Positions 32,601-47,600 of a stretch of DNA of 64,000 nucleotides are shown piece by piece; within the stretch, counting starts at the first letter, position 1; each line of letters starts with the position of its first letter. The notes under the pieces were generated by a model. That model saw nothing but the letters and a program-made list of their open reading frames with translations. It did not search any database and had not been told where the DNA came from. This stretch comes from Charina bottae (Eukaryota; Chordata; Lepidosauria; Squamata; Charinaidae): NCBI GenBank assembly GCA_023362775.1, contig JALMGJ010000006.1, positions 51,823,501 through 51,887,500 of the forward strand, in the 5' to 3' direction. The translations under genes and the position numbers were made by a program.

Positions 32601-35600
32601 TGAACTTATATTTAAGTAACACAGAAATTAATAAAGGAAATATGAGATATTACCTCCATTTGTTACCTGTATCTCAAATATTTTTTCTACTTTTACACTA
32701 CAAAGTCTGAGATATGAGAAAATGGTAAATTCTTACAGAATTGCAGAACTCCTGAAGGAGTTGGTAGAAATCTTGGTAGAACTCTCTGATGTAGCTTTTT
32801 CACCAGATGCCCAGTGACTACAAAAGCAAAGAGTGCTTACTGATTGTTCCAAATAGTTCACTTCCTAGGGTCATTTCTTTTGCTTTCTCTCTAATATCAT
32901 AGTAAACTTTTCTTGTTGGGATAGTTGGGCCACAATGATTCGTATCTGAAAAGCCTTGTATCCAAATTACTCTAATGCACTTTACATAGGCTTCACCAGA
33001 TGCATAATCTTTCTGCTTATTTACTAAAAAGTACATAGGGTCAGAATCATATTGTACCTATTCTCCACTATCCGTATGGCTAACCATTCCTTTTGAAGCC
33101 TAGTTCAAGGTTTTCTTTTAGCTTTTTGAGGCTTTAAATGGCTTAACATGTATTTACTGAAATATTTCTCCTGTACATGCCAGCCCATTCTTTAAGACCT
33201 TTGAAGAGGGTACAACCTATGGCGGCATCAATGGCAAGGCTCAATAGCCAATTATCCATTCTCAGTTGCATCATCCTCACTATGAAACTCCTAATCTTTG
33301 AAGATGCACCTCATCCACTTCTTCAACACTGCAATTTCATTAACTCATTATTCTACACTTCTCTGTCCAAGCTTTCAGTTCTTTCATGATATTCTGATAG
33401 TCATATGTCAATGATTTAATCTAAACAAAATTATGATAAAAATTCCCAAAAATTGCAAAGGTGCTATAGTAACACAATAAGAATAACATTGCTTCAGTCC
33501 AATCTTCTACCAAGAAGTAATGCTCCAACCAAATAATGCCAACATATTTAATCTTAGTTTGCTTCTGATGCAACAACCGCCTAGCCAGCATCAGTTTCCC
33601 TAGATCCTTTTTTTTTTTTGCTCCTTCATTCACCTAGTCATCAAATTGTATTGACATATCTTAGCAGCAACTATTTAACCTTATACTATAACTTCATTTT
33701 TCTAAGGAAGAGAGCTTGACAGAGCATGGTCTTAGAATAAGAGTTCCTACCTACAATTTAATTGTTGTCATGATTTTGACACAACTTTATTTTACCATAA
33801 AACCAAGAACTGTAACTGGAATTCAAAATAGGAAAGATTTATGGCAATCTTATATACAAACCTCTTCTCTCAATTTTCTCCTGCCCAGTCTTTTAAATGC
33901 ATAGATATTTACTTCAGTTATTTCTGTTTCTCTATAGAACATTTCTCCAAATCTTATCCCTATATTTACCCATCTGTTAAAACCTATTCAATATATTACC
34001 TTTCAACACATCAGAAAAGTAATAGAAAAACACCTCAAAACCTTTAGCATTAAAACAAAACCTTCCATTTGGAGAAAATGTTATTTCTTCCCAGCTCCAA
34101 TTCATAAGTATTTGATTATTATTTCTCTTGGCTGTATGCTTTGTATTCTAAAAGGCAGGGGTCAAGTCAATCATTCCAAGAAAGACCAAACACATGAATG
34201 TTCCAATTTGGATATTTGGGTGATACCATTTGGAAACTCAATCAAGCTGCCTTCAAATACAATCTTCAAATAGAATATCTGAACTGAAGCCTCACATAAT
34301 TCTAAAGTACGGTTGTACAATGGCTGAAGAAGATGTAGTATTGCCTCAAAACTAAGCAATGCTTGAAAATATATTAAAAGTTCACAGTATCTTTAAAACA
34401 AAATCCAGGGTTCATACCTGGAACAAGTACAGGAATATGTTGTGTGAGAGCACCAGGTAACACATTGACCAATTCAGTTAGCATGTTAAAACAGCACTGA
34501 CGAGTCTTCACACTTTTTTCCTTCATCTGTTTGTGCAAAGCTTTAACAATGTTGGGAACCTGTAATTATATACGCATTAGATAATCCAGCCATTACCCCC
34601 TCCTATACAAATATACAAATTATGAATGGTTCTTAAGTAAACATAACCATAGAAATGACAATACAAGATGAGCCCTGCTGGATTAGGCCGAATGCTCACT
34701 TGGTCCAGCAGACTGTTCTCAGAATGTTTCCACATTCAGATGCTAAATAACCTGTTGTACTTTGCTGTAGTATAATGCAGCAGTTGTTACCCTCCACAAA
34801 CCAAAAGCAGCTGTCTAAAAGCAGGACAGCATAATGATTCAAGTTTCCATATTAGAAAATATCTGTATTGATGTTTTAATGTAGACGTTTCATTACAGGT
34901 AAGAATGAAATTGAAAATATATTGCTTTGAAAAATATATTTTTACCACTTTACACATTTAAATGTTGGTGCTACAGATACTTTTATTTACTAACCTGACT
35001 CTGAAGCATTGTTAAAGGTGTTTCTCCTTGTTCCATTGCATCAGGATCACAAAGCCAACTCTGCACAGGGCGAGTTTGTTTTAGAAGAGAGAGGTATGCA
35101 TGGAAAACATCCGCTTTTACGTTCTCCTCCCGCTCTTTGAATCTTGCAATTAAAGCAGGGGAGACTGTCTTATAGAATTCTGGCAGCATTTCATGCCTTG
35201 TACTGACTACAGCATCCAAGCATTTTGCAGCTGCACGTCTAACCTTCCAGCTCATGTCATCATCATCACTATATTCATCATCACTCCCTTGAAAAGAGTA
35301 AAAGGATACCAGGTTATAGATAGTCATGATTAAAAATCACAGATAACACTAGACTGCTTTATGTCTATTAAATATTTAATATTGATGATGATTGATAAAA
35401 CAGGTATAGTCCTGCTGGGGCCTAATGTATATTCAATGATATAACCTGGCAAATGTGTATTAAGTGATAGGAGCCAGTGAGCACTTTCTCATGCAAAATC
35501 TTTTACAAAGGGAGACCACCAATCAATCCTAGGGCTGTAAGAGACAGTAATACTAGTTTGCATTTTACAAAATTTGATATTCAAACTTCTTTCAGTCAGT

Positions 35601-38600
35601 ATAATTTACTTCCATAACAATTGTGCTATATTTATATTTAAAATACTGCTTTAATAACATTTGTTTACATTTAGCAGTTATGTTTCATTTCTAACATAAA
35701 CTACCTTGATCATCTTCGTCTCCACCATCAGCATCCATAGCATTCTCATCTTCATCTTCATCATCATAATTGTAATTGGGATCGTAAGTAAGATACTTAA
35801 GACAAATGTTTATAATGGTGGTTACATGAGGATAAACTTCTTTAGGGCATCTACATAATAAAAGTAGTATTAATTAGATGATTATTAATGATAAAGCATT
35901 ATTACATTACAGTCCCAATAGCAGTAGAGTGTGTTTTAGTTTTTTCTTCAGTTTTGGGTATTTTTCAAAGTTTTTTTTTCTTTTAACTTTCCCCCATTTT
36001 TTTGAGGGAGTAGTTTTTTAAAAATACTAAAGCAATTCCTTTTTCTCTCTTCCCTTAATGTATGGAAATACTGGTACTGATAAACAAGGTGGTAAAGATG
36101 GCACTGATGAGCTAACAGGTGTTTGTTGTTTTATCTTATTTTTTCACCTATTTTATCCATGATTTATTTTATTCCACTACCCGATAATAATGGGGTTTGC
36201 CTATACAACTTTTCTTTCGGGGGCAGGGGGAAGCTAGTTCAATTTGATCTCTTTGTTTCATATAATGTAAAAGGTCTTAGAGGAGATACAATGGTGCTTT
36301 AAAGTTTGTGCACCCTTCTGAATTTTCAGTATTTCTGCATAAATATGACCTAAAATATATCTGTTCTCCACACATGTCCTAAAAATAGATAGAGAGAACC
36401 CAATTAAACAGATGAATCTAAAACATTATACTTAATTCATTTATTTATTAAGGGAAATGATCCAAAGCTACATATTCTTTTTTGTCATTAGGATGTATAC
36501 CAAAACCAGAGGAGGCTGGCATAAAAAAGAAATAAAGACAACATGCCCATCTATACCCACACTTACAAACACAATCCACATTAATCCATTCATTCGCTTT
36601 CTCACATACACATATTTTCTTCTGCCACAGCCTTTTCTCTGTGACTCTACAATTAGCTTCAATTCTTCTCATACTGTAAATGTAGTTAGGAGAAACCAAA
36701 TGAAGCAATGAGTATCTTACCTCCTAACAAAAGATTCAAATGCTTGAATGCAATATTCTCGAAGTTCATCATCATCTATGTTACAAAATTTTACTACTAA
36801 AGGGATAATTTTCTCAAGATATTCACCTGATGGCAGAAAAATAAAAATACAATTAATATGAAATGTTTAACACTTCACATGAAAATGAGAAAAACCGCAG
36901 TACTATATAAATTTATTTACCTATCCTATGACCTGCTTGCCTACTGATGGCAGCAATACATTGTATATAGGTTCTTGTTGTTGACATGGAATCATTTTTT
37001 GAAAGCTCAGTCAAGAGATGCTCAATGAGGTCAACAAACACTATGTTGCCACAGCTCATAACAAGATGACCAAGAGCAATGATGGTTCTTTTTCTCACAG
37101 CAAGCCTTGGACTAGTTAGCTGAGGAAGCAGACAGGTCAGAATGGAAGGATGGAAGTTAACAAGCAGTCCTCCTTGCCTTAAAACATTAAAAAAAATCAG
37201 GGAAAAGAGTCAGTATAACAAATTATGTTGTCAAGGCATTCTTGAAATTGGCTTTAAAAACAAACATGCACGGGGCAGTTTGCAGAAATACTGCCTACAA
37301 GCATCTTTAATGTGTATGTTTACCTGCTCAACATGTCAGCCATGATGTCCAAGGCCTCTAACTGAACAGACACGTCCTCTTGTTTTGCAATAGCACTAGT
37401 AAGTCGCCCAGTAATTTTTTTACAAACATTAGCTGCTAATGCAGAACCTGGAAATAAATGCAGTTTCATCAATATTAAAATAATAATTATTGGTACACAT
37501 CTGTGATATTTCCAAAATAAAATGTTACTTATTTTGTAATACATTTGAATAAATTATATAACTAATCTATTTTTATTTTCTAATAAGGTATCTGCATAAG
37601 TGCATAGCACACAAAAGAACAAACCACATGCACCGTTAAGTGATTGCAATCTATTAACAACTTCTTACCCAAACTTCCAGTTATAACTCAGATTATTTGA
37701 GCCATGTGTCCTACAGAAGACAGTCCAGTGGACATTCTTCTGTTGGAAGACATCCTCTATTTGAAGTCTACCTCTCTCGAAAAGATAAAAGACCCTAAGA
37801 AGGGAAAGCAGCAGCATCTTCAAAGCTGCCCATCAACACTGATCAGTGTTCTCTTCCCCCAGGAAGAAAGCTGCTGTTTTTTTTAAAAGGTAAAGATTCC
37901 CCCCGCACCTTTGTGCAGTCGTGTCCGACTCTAGGGGGCGGTGATCATCTCCGTTTGTTAGCCGAAGAGCCAGTGTTGTCCGAAGACGCTTCTGCGGTCA
38001 TGTGGCCGGCATGACTCATGTGGAACGCTGTTACCTTCCCACCGAAGTGGTACCTATTAATCTACTTGCATTTGCATGCTTTCGAATTGCTAGGTTGGCA
38101 AGAGCTGGGGCGAGTGCGGGAGCTCACTCCGTCACGCGGGGCTAGGGATTCGAATGTCCGAACTTGCGATCTTCCGAGTGACAAGCCTGGCGTCTTACCC
38201 GCTGAGTCACCACACCATACAACTTAAATTTTACAACTCAACTATAAATTGCAAATGTATGGAACTATATTAAGTGAGCCATGTTATTTTCACTGATGTT
38301 TGTTATTTCATATGGAAGAGTAATGACACAGAAGCAGCCATACTTTTGCAATACTTAATATTCACTATTGTTGGTATCATCAGGATCCCAAGTTGCAAAC
38401 CGTTAAATAAAATTTGATCTGTTACTCTGAATTATGGATACTTTCAATTTGAAATCAAATCAAGATGTTAATTTGCTCATTTCTATTAATTTCACTTTTC
38501 TAAAAGTACTATCACAGACTGATACTAGAACAAAAGGAGTATAATTTACTCCTTTTAAAGTATTTTTTTTTATTTAAATGAATAGTGCATCAACAAAATA

Positions 38601-41600
38601 ATTCTTCCTTGAGAGGGGTCATTCACATATCAATTAAATGGTGCAAAGCAGATCCATTCAAATTAGTAGTTTTACCATTTACCACTACAGGATGACTACA
38701 GTATCACATCCAAAATCTGTGTGCTTTAAAATCAAGGAAAAAAATTGTTGTAATTGTTGATCAAATTGATAGCTAGGATAATCAGAGTAAGCAAGCGAGA
38801 GAGTAAGAGCAGATGAGGATTACAAAACCTTTAATTATCATGGTGGCTCATACTGGGATAAATAAAAAAGTTGCTGGTTAAAGGCAATTTAGATGCAGTG
38901 AACTACTATAGACTGCTCTCTGTGTGAAATTTTATGTCACATTGTACAACTCACAATTATGTCATACAGTGCAGGCAGAGCTTGTTAAAAATAAACTGAG
39001 TTATGATAGACAGAGTTTGCAGCATAAATCCTGGGCCATGCTGTGTAACACAATCACGTCACACAATACCATAGAGATAATATGTATTAATCAAGGACCA
39101 AAATGTCCATCGGCTTTATTTTTTGAACTCTTCCCGTTTCCTCTCTTGAAACACATAAAATCCAAGCTGGAAATTAAAACAGTAGAATAAGGATACTTAA
39201 AAGCAAAGACTACCAATTTCCTCAATAACAAATCAATTATTTAAAAATAAAATTATTTCTGTTAGAACTTTATTTGAATTCAGATTGACTGTCTAAAATC
39301 AAGCTAGATAGTAATAACTGACCCAGAGAAGAAAAAGAGAAAAATTTACCACTAGATGCAGGAGGAAGTTCTCCAATAACTGTTTTTAGGCCAATGCTTG
39401 AAATATCACGTAGCTGCTCTTTGTCAGAAAGCATGTTAGTACAGAGGGTATCAACAATTGTCTCTACTTGGTATTCTTTCACTTTACTCACCAGGGGCCC
39501 AAGACTGCAATGAAACCAAAACAATTTAAATTGTAATTAAAAATGTTGAAATATTTATTCACTGATATTTATAAATAAAACTTGTGCTACACATCAATAC
39601 AGAGGAAGGTTTGTGTTCCCATTCATTTAAATCAACCAGTTTCAAATCAAAACATGTGTTGGATAGTGACATATGCTTCTATTATAACACAGATATTAAA
39701 GTGATTATTTAGTCATTCATTAGTCAAAGGTAATCATTTCAAGAACATATTGCCCAAATCACATTTGTTAAAGTTTCCTGTTAACAGCCCAAAATGTAAA
39801 TCACATAATTATTTTCGTGAGTTTCAAAAGATAAGCTTTATTAAGAAAACAGTACAGGTAGTCCTCGGTTAACTATGGTAATTGGGGCCCAGGAACTCCG
39901 TCGCTAAGCAACAGAGTCGTAAAGCACATCATGTGACCATGCCGAGTTATGATGGCAGTTCCGGCTGTGGCGACCTCCTGATGGCTTCCCCATTGACTCT
40001 GCTTGTCAGAAGCCAGCAGTGAAGGTCCCAAATGACGATCAAGTGACCGCAGGATGCTGCAACTTTCATAATTGCAAGCTGGTTGCCAAGCACCCGAATT
40101 GTGATCATGTGACTGCGGGGACACTGCAACAGCTGCAACTTCGAGGACTGGCTGTAAGTCTCCTTATTCAATGTCATTGTAACTCTGAACAGTCACTGAA
40201 AGAATGGTCATTAACTGAGGACTAGCTGTATTTCTTAGTAAGTCTCAACTTGTTACACTTGGAAGAAATAGGAAATAAAGAGTAACTAATAAAAGTTATT
40301 TACTTCTAAGTGTACGGGTTTTTTTGTCAGTAAGAGTATGTTTGAGATTTTGGAACTTCCCCATTTAAGGGGAATTTGGGGGTCTTCCTGGACTCAATAG
40401 CTCCTGCTTAATAAGCAGGTGGCAGCTGTAGCTAGGAAGGCCTTTGCACAGCTTCATCTGGTGCGCCATTTGTGCCCTTTCCTATATCAGGGGGCCCTTG
40501 AAACAGTCACTCATGCCCTGGTCACCTCATGGCTTGACCACTCAACAGGGTCCGCATGGGGCTGCCCTTGAAAACCACCCAGAATTTTCAACTGGTCCAG
40601 AATGCAGTGGCACGGGCAATAATGGGCATGCCTTGGTATGCCCATGTAACACCTCTGTTTCGCAAGCTGCACTGGTTGCCAGTTTGCTTTTGGGTGAAAT
40701 TCAAGGTGCTGGTCGCTACCTATAAAGCCCTACATGGCAGAGGGCCTGGTTACTTGAGGGACTGCCTGTCTCCCATAGTATCTACCCAGCAATGCCATCA
40801 ACCAGGGTTCCATGGAACCCTAGGGTTCCACGAGAGGTCACTACGGGTTCCCTGGGAGATCACAATTTTTTAAAAAAGTTATTTCAAATTCGGGCAACTT
40901 CACATTAAAGAGGTAAGTTTCATTCTTTATTTTTAGTTTAAGAACACTGTTAACACGTATGTCAGCATTAAAAGGAAGTGGTATATACAGGCCTACACAT
41001 GAAACAAATAAAATTATTTTTAACTCCTGGCCTAGATTTGAGGCTGAATGTGCAGGGGTTCCCCGAAGCCTGAAAAATATTTCAAGGGTTCCTCCAGGGT
41101 CAAAAGGTTGAGAAAAGCTGCTTTAAACTGATCTAAGAATTAAAAGGGACATATATAGAAAATGGAAGGTAGATGTAATCACCAAGGAAATTTATCAGCA
41201 AGTGCCTAAATTTGTAGGAAGAAAGTTAGAATGGTTCAAACAAAAGAACTTAGGCTTGCAAGGGAAGCTAAAAGCTAGAAAAATGACTTTCTTGGCTATG
41301 TCAGTATTAAAAGGAAGTGGTAGACCAACTACAGGCAGTCCTCGCTTAATGACCATTTGTACCATGACCATTCAAAGTTACGACGGCACGGAACGAATGG
41401 TAGTTATGATAAGTCCTCGAAGATATGGCCGCTTTAGCACCCCAGCATGTGATCAAAATTCAGGCGCTTGGCAGCCCACCCGCATTTACAACCGCAGCAT
41501 GTGCTTCAACTCCCCCCACATGCCTATCTCCCCCATCTCTGCCCCACACTCTGCCACCCCTGCCGCTCACATGGCTCACCTCCACTGTTTTCTTCCTCCT

Positions 41601-44600
41601 GCTGACAAGGAATGCGTGGCCAAGGCACCTGCTGGCCCTTCATGAGGCAGTGGCAGAGTGCAGGATGGCAAAAAAGACAGATGGGGGAGGGAGATAGGAG
41701 GGTGGGGGAAGTTGAAGCAGAGACGAGCGCAGCAGGGCAGGAGGTGTGAGGTCCTTGCCTAATGACATCGTGGTCCTCGCCTAACGACTGCAACTGGAAC
41801 TACTGGAACTGCTGTTGCTAAGCAGTGGAGTCATGTGATGTTTCATCTAATGACCACTTTGCTTAGCGACAGAAATTCCAGTCCCAATTAGGGTCCAAAG
41901 AAGAAGAAAGCCAGTTTCGATGATATGATCATCAAACAAATCAATCCAGAGTTCTCATTCGAAGCAGAAATGACCAGGCCCAAATTATCCTACTTCACTC
42001 ACATTATGTGAAGACCCAGCTGTCTGGAGAAGGCTCCAATGCTGGGACAGGTGGAAGGAAAGAGAAGAGCAAGGTGGATGCACTCAGTTACACTGGCGAT
42101 GAGTGCACCACTGGAAGACCTGAAGGACCAAGTTAGGGACAGATCATCATGGAGAAAATCTATCTATGTGATCACTAAGTCAATACCAACTTGATGGCAC
42201 ATAATCAATCAATCAAGATACAGACATACAGAAGAATCATGACAAGTTGGAACAGTGGGCAGAAATCAGCAAGATGAATTTCAACAGGGACAAATGTAAA
42301 GTTCTACATTTGGATAGGAAAAGTTAAACGCATTGGGCAGATTGGGGATGGACCACACAGAGCAGCCGAACACATGAAAAAGTTATGGGTGTATTGGTGG
42401 ATCATAAATTGAATATGACCTAACAGTGTGATGCAGCTGCAAAAAAAGCAAATGCAATCCTAGGCTGCATAGCTGTAAGAGCAAGAGAAGTCACTGCTCT
42501 TCTTTATTTCAGACAATACCAAGAATACTGCATCTGGTTCTAGGCACTGCATTTTAGGAAGGACAATGGCAAATTAGAGCAGAGGACAGCAACAAAGATG
42601 ACAATGTGGCCTGAAAGAAAAAGCTTATGAGCAACCATTGGAGGCACTCAATAGATTTAGCCTGGAGAAGACTGTAGGGAGACAAGTTAGTTGTCTTTAA
42701 GTATCTGAAGGGCTGTGTCAAGGAAGAATGGACAAAAATAATGGCTTTAAAAAGCAGAAAGCAGATTTTGGCCAAATTTCAAGAAAAAATGGGAGAACTT
42801 TAAACAGAAGCTGGGTGGCCATCTTCCAGGGATGCTGTAATTTAATTAATTAATTAATTTTATTTTTATCCCACCTTTATTATTTTTATAAATAACTCAA
42901 GGCGGTGAACGTACCTAATACTACTTCCTCCTCCTATTTTCCCAACAACAACCCTATGAGGTGAGTTGGGCTGAGAGTGAGTGACTGGCCCAAGGTCACC
43001 CAGCCGGCTTTCATGCCTAAGGTGGGACTAGAACTCACAGACTCCTGGTTTCTAGCCCAACACCTTAACCACTGCACTACATTTTATGATTCTATTAATT
43101 CATAAAAAGTTTGCACCAATGGAATGAGGCTTTTCCTTCCAGAATGATGCCATTGGCTTTCATTTCCAGTTAAAAGATCTTTAGTATAGATGGTCCTGGT
43201 TTAATGACCACTCGTTCAGTGATGAGTGACCCCTGCAGTCACGTGATTGTGACACCCAGGTGCTCAGCAACCGGCTCAGATTTCCGACTGTTGCACCATC
43301 CCGTGATCATTTCATTGTAATTGCAACCTTCCCTGCCAGCCTCACACAAGCAAAGTTAATGGAGAAGCTGGCAGGAAGTTAGAAGTCGTAATCACACGAG
43401 GTTCTTGTTAACAACCTGCAAGGTCCTTGCTTAACAATGGTAATCGGGGACTGCCAGAATTGCTGTCACTAAGCGGCATGGTCACATGACGTTGCGCTTT
43501 ATGGCCGTATCATTTAGTGATGGAAATTCCGGTCTCAATTACCGTTGTTAAGTGAGGACTACCTGTAATAGGGAAAGAAAGCCACTTGGAAGCTTTCAGC
43601 AATCACAGCAATATATTACACATGTTGAATTCTTTTCAGGATAAGGGCCACACTTGGAATTTCAAAGGCATGATAAGGTACATTCTAAAAGAAATGGAAA
43701 CAAAATGTGATGTAATTTATTCTCTCTTACTGTTCATAGTATTAGTCCCCATGCATTATTAATTTTTCTTTTCTACCACCTTAAAACACAGCTAGGTGGT
43801 AGCACGTAGCTGGCCTTAGTAGTTCTCAAAAAGCTAAGTAGGGTCAGACCTACTAAGTAGTTGGATTGAAGGCCCAAGGTAAATCTTAGCCCAACTTACA
43901 TCCTTGGTATGCATAAACATATGCTGAAGAAAGCAATGGCATACCAGTTCCATATATTTTTTTTAAAAAAATGTACATGGAAATGTCTATGAAGTCACCA
44001 ATAATTGAATGTGACTTGAAGGAGACTACTCTTTTCTACTTTAAAATTACAATGTTCGGGCAACTTTTATACCAAATTTTTGGGGGCTGCAGACTGTGTA
44101 TCTGTGAGACAGACAAATAAATCAAGTAGCTATGTGCAGTTACTCAGTTCTAAAGTAGAAAAGGTGCTTTGGCAGGTGCACAGGCATGCTCACTATATCT
44201 GCTGGCATTTCCAAAAAAAAAGTGTCTTTTCTTAGGGTCACTTCATAGTTGCCTGGTTCTAAGACAACACTTGTTTGAGTTTAGAAGGCATTTAAAGGGT
44301 TGTCACACCCTACAGTCGTCTCCTGAATGCAACAGTCAATCTCCACCATGTTAAAAAAAACACTTACTGGATTCAAATCTGAAGAATCGCACCCTCTAAT
44401 AGCTTTTAGAATTGAACATGCATGTATTTCTTTTTCTCTCTAGGTAGCATAAATCAAGCAAATATTCATTCACAATTTTTTGAATGCAGCTAAGAAATGT
44501 ATCATACTTGGCTGAAAAAAGTACTTATTTTAGTAACCTGACTGAGGATTTTGAATGAAGCCAAGAAATTGACATTAACCTGTACAGATAAGTGATTAAA

Positions 44601-47600
44601 TTATTTTTTTAAAATAAAATCTAACAAAAAATAAATCAGAAAAGAGAATTTATGATCAAAGCTGTTCATTTCGCTACTTTCAAATTACCACATTAACACC
44701 TGTCACTTTCTACAACACAGACTACTGAAGAAACAGGCTGTTCCACAAATACTTCTCATCATACTTCTGGTATAAATACAATAATAGAAAAAATGGTACT
44801 ATGATAAATTGATTATCTTGCAACAGACTTGTCTTTTAAGTGGGAAATATTAAAATTCTGTAACAATGAATTTGTGGTAAAATCACCGAATGGAACCTTA
44901 TGTTTATAGATCTATTTGAATGATTAATTCGATTTGAATATTTAACAAAAACATTCTGAGCCAAAGGTAAGAGAAGCTTTGTTCCCATTTTTATTTTTTT
45001 ATAATCAATTATCATTACTTATGACTAAGTAATCTTAATTCTTAGAATAAGGAAGATACCTGCTTTTTCTTCAATGTAAGAAAATGTAAGACTTGAACAT
45101 TTCTGTACAAGTTAAATGTTTTTAAAAAATCTATATTAAATTATGCTTACCAGTGGCAAAAAACTCCACAAGAGAAAACATGTAAGGTAAGACCTCTGAT
45201 TTATAGGTGCTTTGCAAATATCTATCCTCAGAATACACAGGTTAATCCATGATTGTGAACAGGCCAATGGAAATTTTTGTTATAAAAATTATGTGTACTT
45301 TGTTTTATAATTTCAGTTTCTGGATTCAAATATTAAAATAGTAATATAAAAATAGTAATATAATTAAAATTATTTTTCTTTTACGCAATATTCAATTACT
45401 AAACCAGGGCTTTCCAAAGTTTTCCCGCGGCGACACACCAACCAACGTTGGTGTGTCGCCGCGGGAAAACCTGGAAGTGCCGCCGTTGCGGCAGCGTGCA
45501 AAAACCCGGAAGTGCTGTTGCCACTTTCGGGTTTTCCGCGCCGCCGTTGGCGTGTCGCCGCGGGAAAACCCGGAAGCGCTGATGATGATGATCAGCGCTT
45601 CCGGGTTGTGTGGCGACACACCAGACTGTGTATGGTGACACACTTTTGTGTCACGACACACAGTTTGGAAAGCTCTGTACTAAACACTCTGTTAGCTAAT
45701 TTCAAAATGACTGCATCTTCTCATGAGAATAAATAGAATTTTATGTCTTTGTAGAATGAGCATATGCAAGTATTATTTGGTTCTATATAAATTACATTAA
45801 AAGGAGTTACATTTAATATTCCATTAGGAAGAACTATGGTCAGATGTAAGGACCACTGTTGGCCTTCAAACAGATGAGAAGATATGGAACAAACACCTTT
45901 GTTTCCTTAGTAACAATAATGTTATAATGCATAATGTAAGATTTAACTGATGTTTATAAAATTATGAACTACATGGATATAATTATATTCCCACATTTTT
46001 ATCTAAGGATAATCTAATGAAATTGATAAGAAGGTTTAAAATAATCAGCATAGACTCATATATATCATATCAAAACTGATTCAGAGAGGAAAACAAGAAT
46101 ATGTAATTGTTATCTCTTATCATGCTATGCTGGAGATCTTAAGGTCACTGGGCTTTCCTGACCTGCATACAGAATGCTGACAGAACACACAAACCAATTT
46201 TTATTTTCTCAGTAAAAATCAAGACAATTGGTACAAAATAAAATGCCTAATCAGAAAATACATACCATTTGACTGCTAAATTTTGCACTTCACCGTTTTT
46301 ATCTTCCAGCAACTTCAAAATCATTTTCACAACCTTCCTTTCACTATCATCATCTAACTTGATAGAATCTTTTTGTAGTTCAGTCATCAAGTCATTTGTT
46401 GCCATAAACCTTTGTTTAAAAGAAAATCAATTGAATTAGCAGTCAGTTTCAGATCAGTCTAAAAATTAATCTCCATAACTTCAAATATGTTAGACTTCAT
46501 GTGAAATAAAGTAATATACTTCCATTCTAGAGAAAAGACTTCATAATAGAGAGAAAGAAATGGAGAAAAAAGCCTGTTCCAACGAACTGTCTTCTCTCAC
46601 CTGCACAAGACCACCAATTATCAACTGTCCTAAGAAAATGAAGAGAAAAGGAAGGCAAAGGTAACATCAAATATCTATTCTTGTTCAACTTTTCAACTAG
46701 CTTTCAGAGAAAGTCCATTAAATAAATATTTAAATAAGTCGCAACAGTGGAAAGCAAAAAAAAATATGACATTAACTATTTAGTTATTCAGGTAAATAGT
46801 AAACTGAAAGACTGATTATGTCTGAAAAATCAACTACTTCATCATGCTACTAGGGGAAAAAATCACAAAATCAGAGAATTGGAAGGAATCAGAGTCCATG
46901 CCTTTGTTTGATGCATCAGTCTAAACTAGTGTTTTTCAAACTTGGCAACTTTAAGATGCTGGCTAAGGAATTCTGGGAGTTGAAGTCCAAACATCTTAAA
47001 GTTGCCAAGTTTGAAAAACACTGGTCTAAACTGAATCACTACAACATCTATCTATCTAGCATCTGTTTTAACACATCCAGCTATTTTAAAGGAAGTCTAC
47101 CACCTGCCTCATTAATCTGTTTCACTCTTACATTCTTATACATTTTGTATTAATTCATCACCCTTATATATTACTTACATGCTAAATTTTATATGATTCG
47201 TAGGAACATCAATGTATTAAACCATATAAAACCAATCATTAAAATAAATAATACCTAATTAAACACGTTCAAAATTGTAAATTGTATAAAAACAACCCTG
47301 TGCTCATAGATGTATATATTGTTTCAAAAGCTTTTTAGACATGCCCTGTTTTTACTGCTTTCTATTATGTCATCATTTAGGAGGCCCCCAGATCTCAGGG
47401 GAAGCTTGTTTCAGAGGGATGAAGCTGCCATTAAAAAGATTGGAGTCCAGCCTTTCAATCCCCATCTCCTGAGGGAAGGAATCTGTAACAACCCCAGTTG
47501 GGCTGAACAAACAGGATGGGCAAATTCTGTTTGGAGGAGTTAGTCCCAAAGATAAAATTACCACTACCATTAGAAAGCTTTTTTTCTTAAAATTCAACTG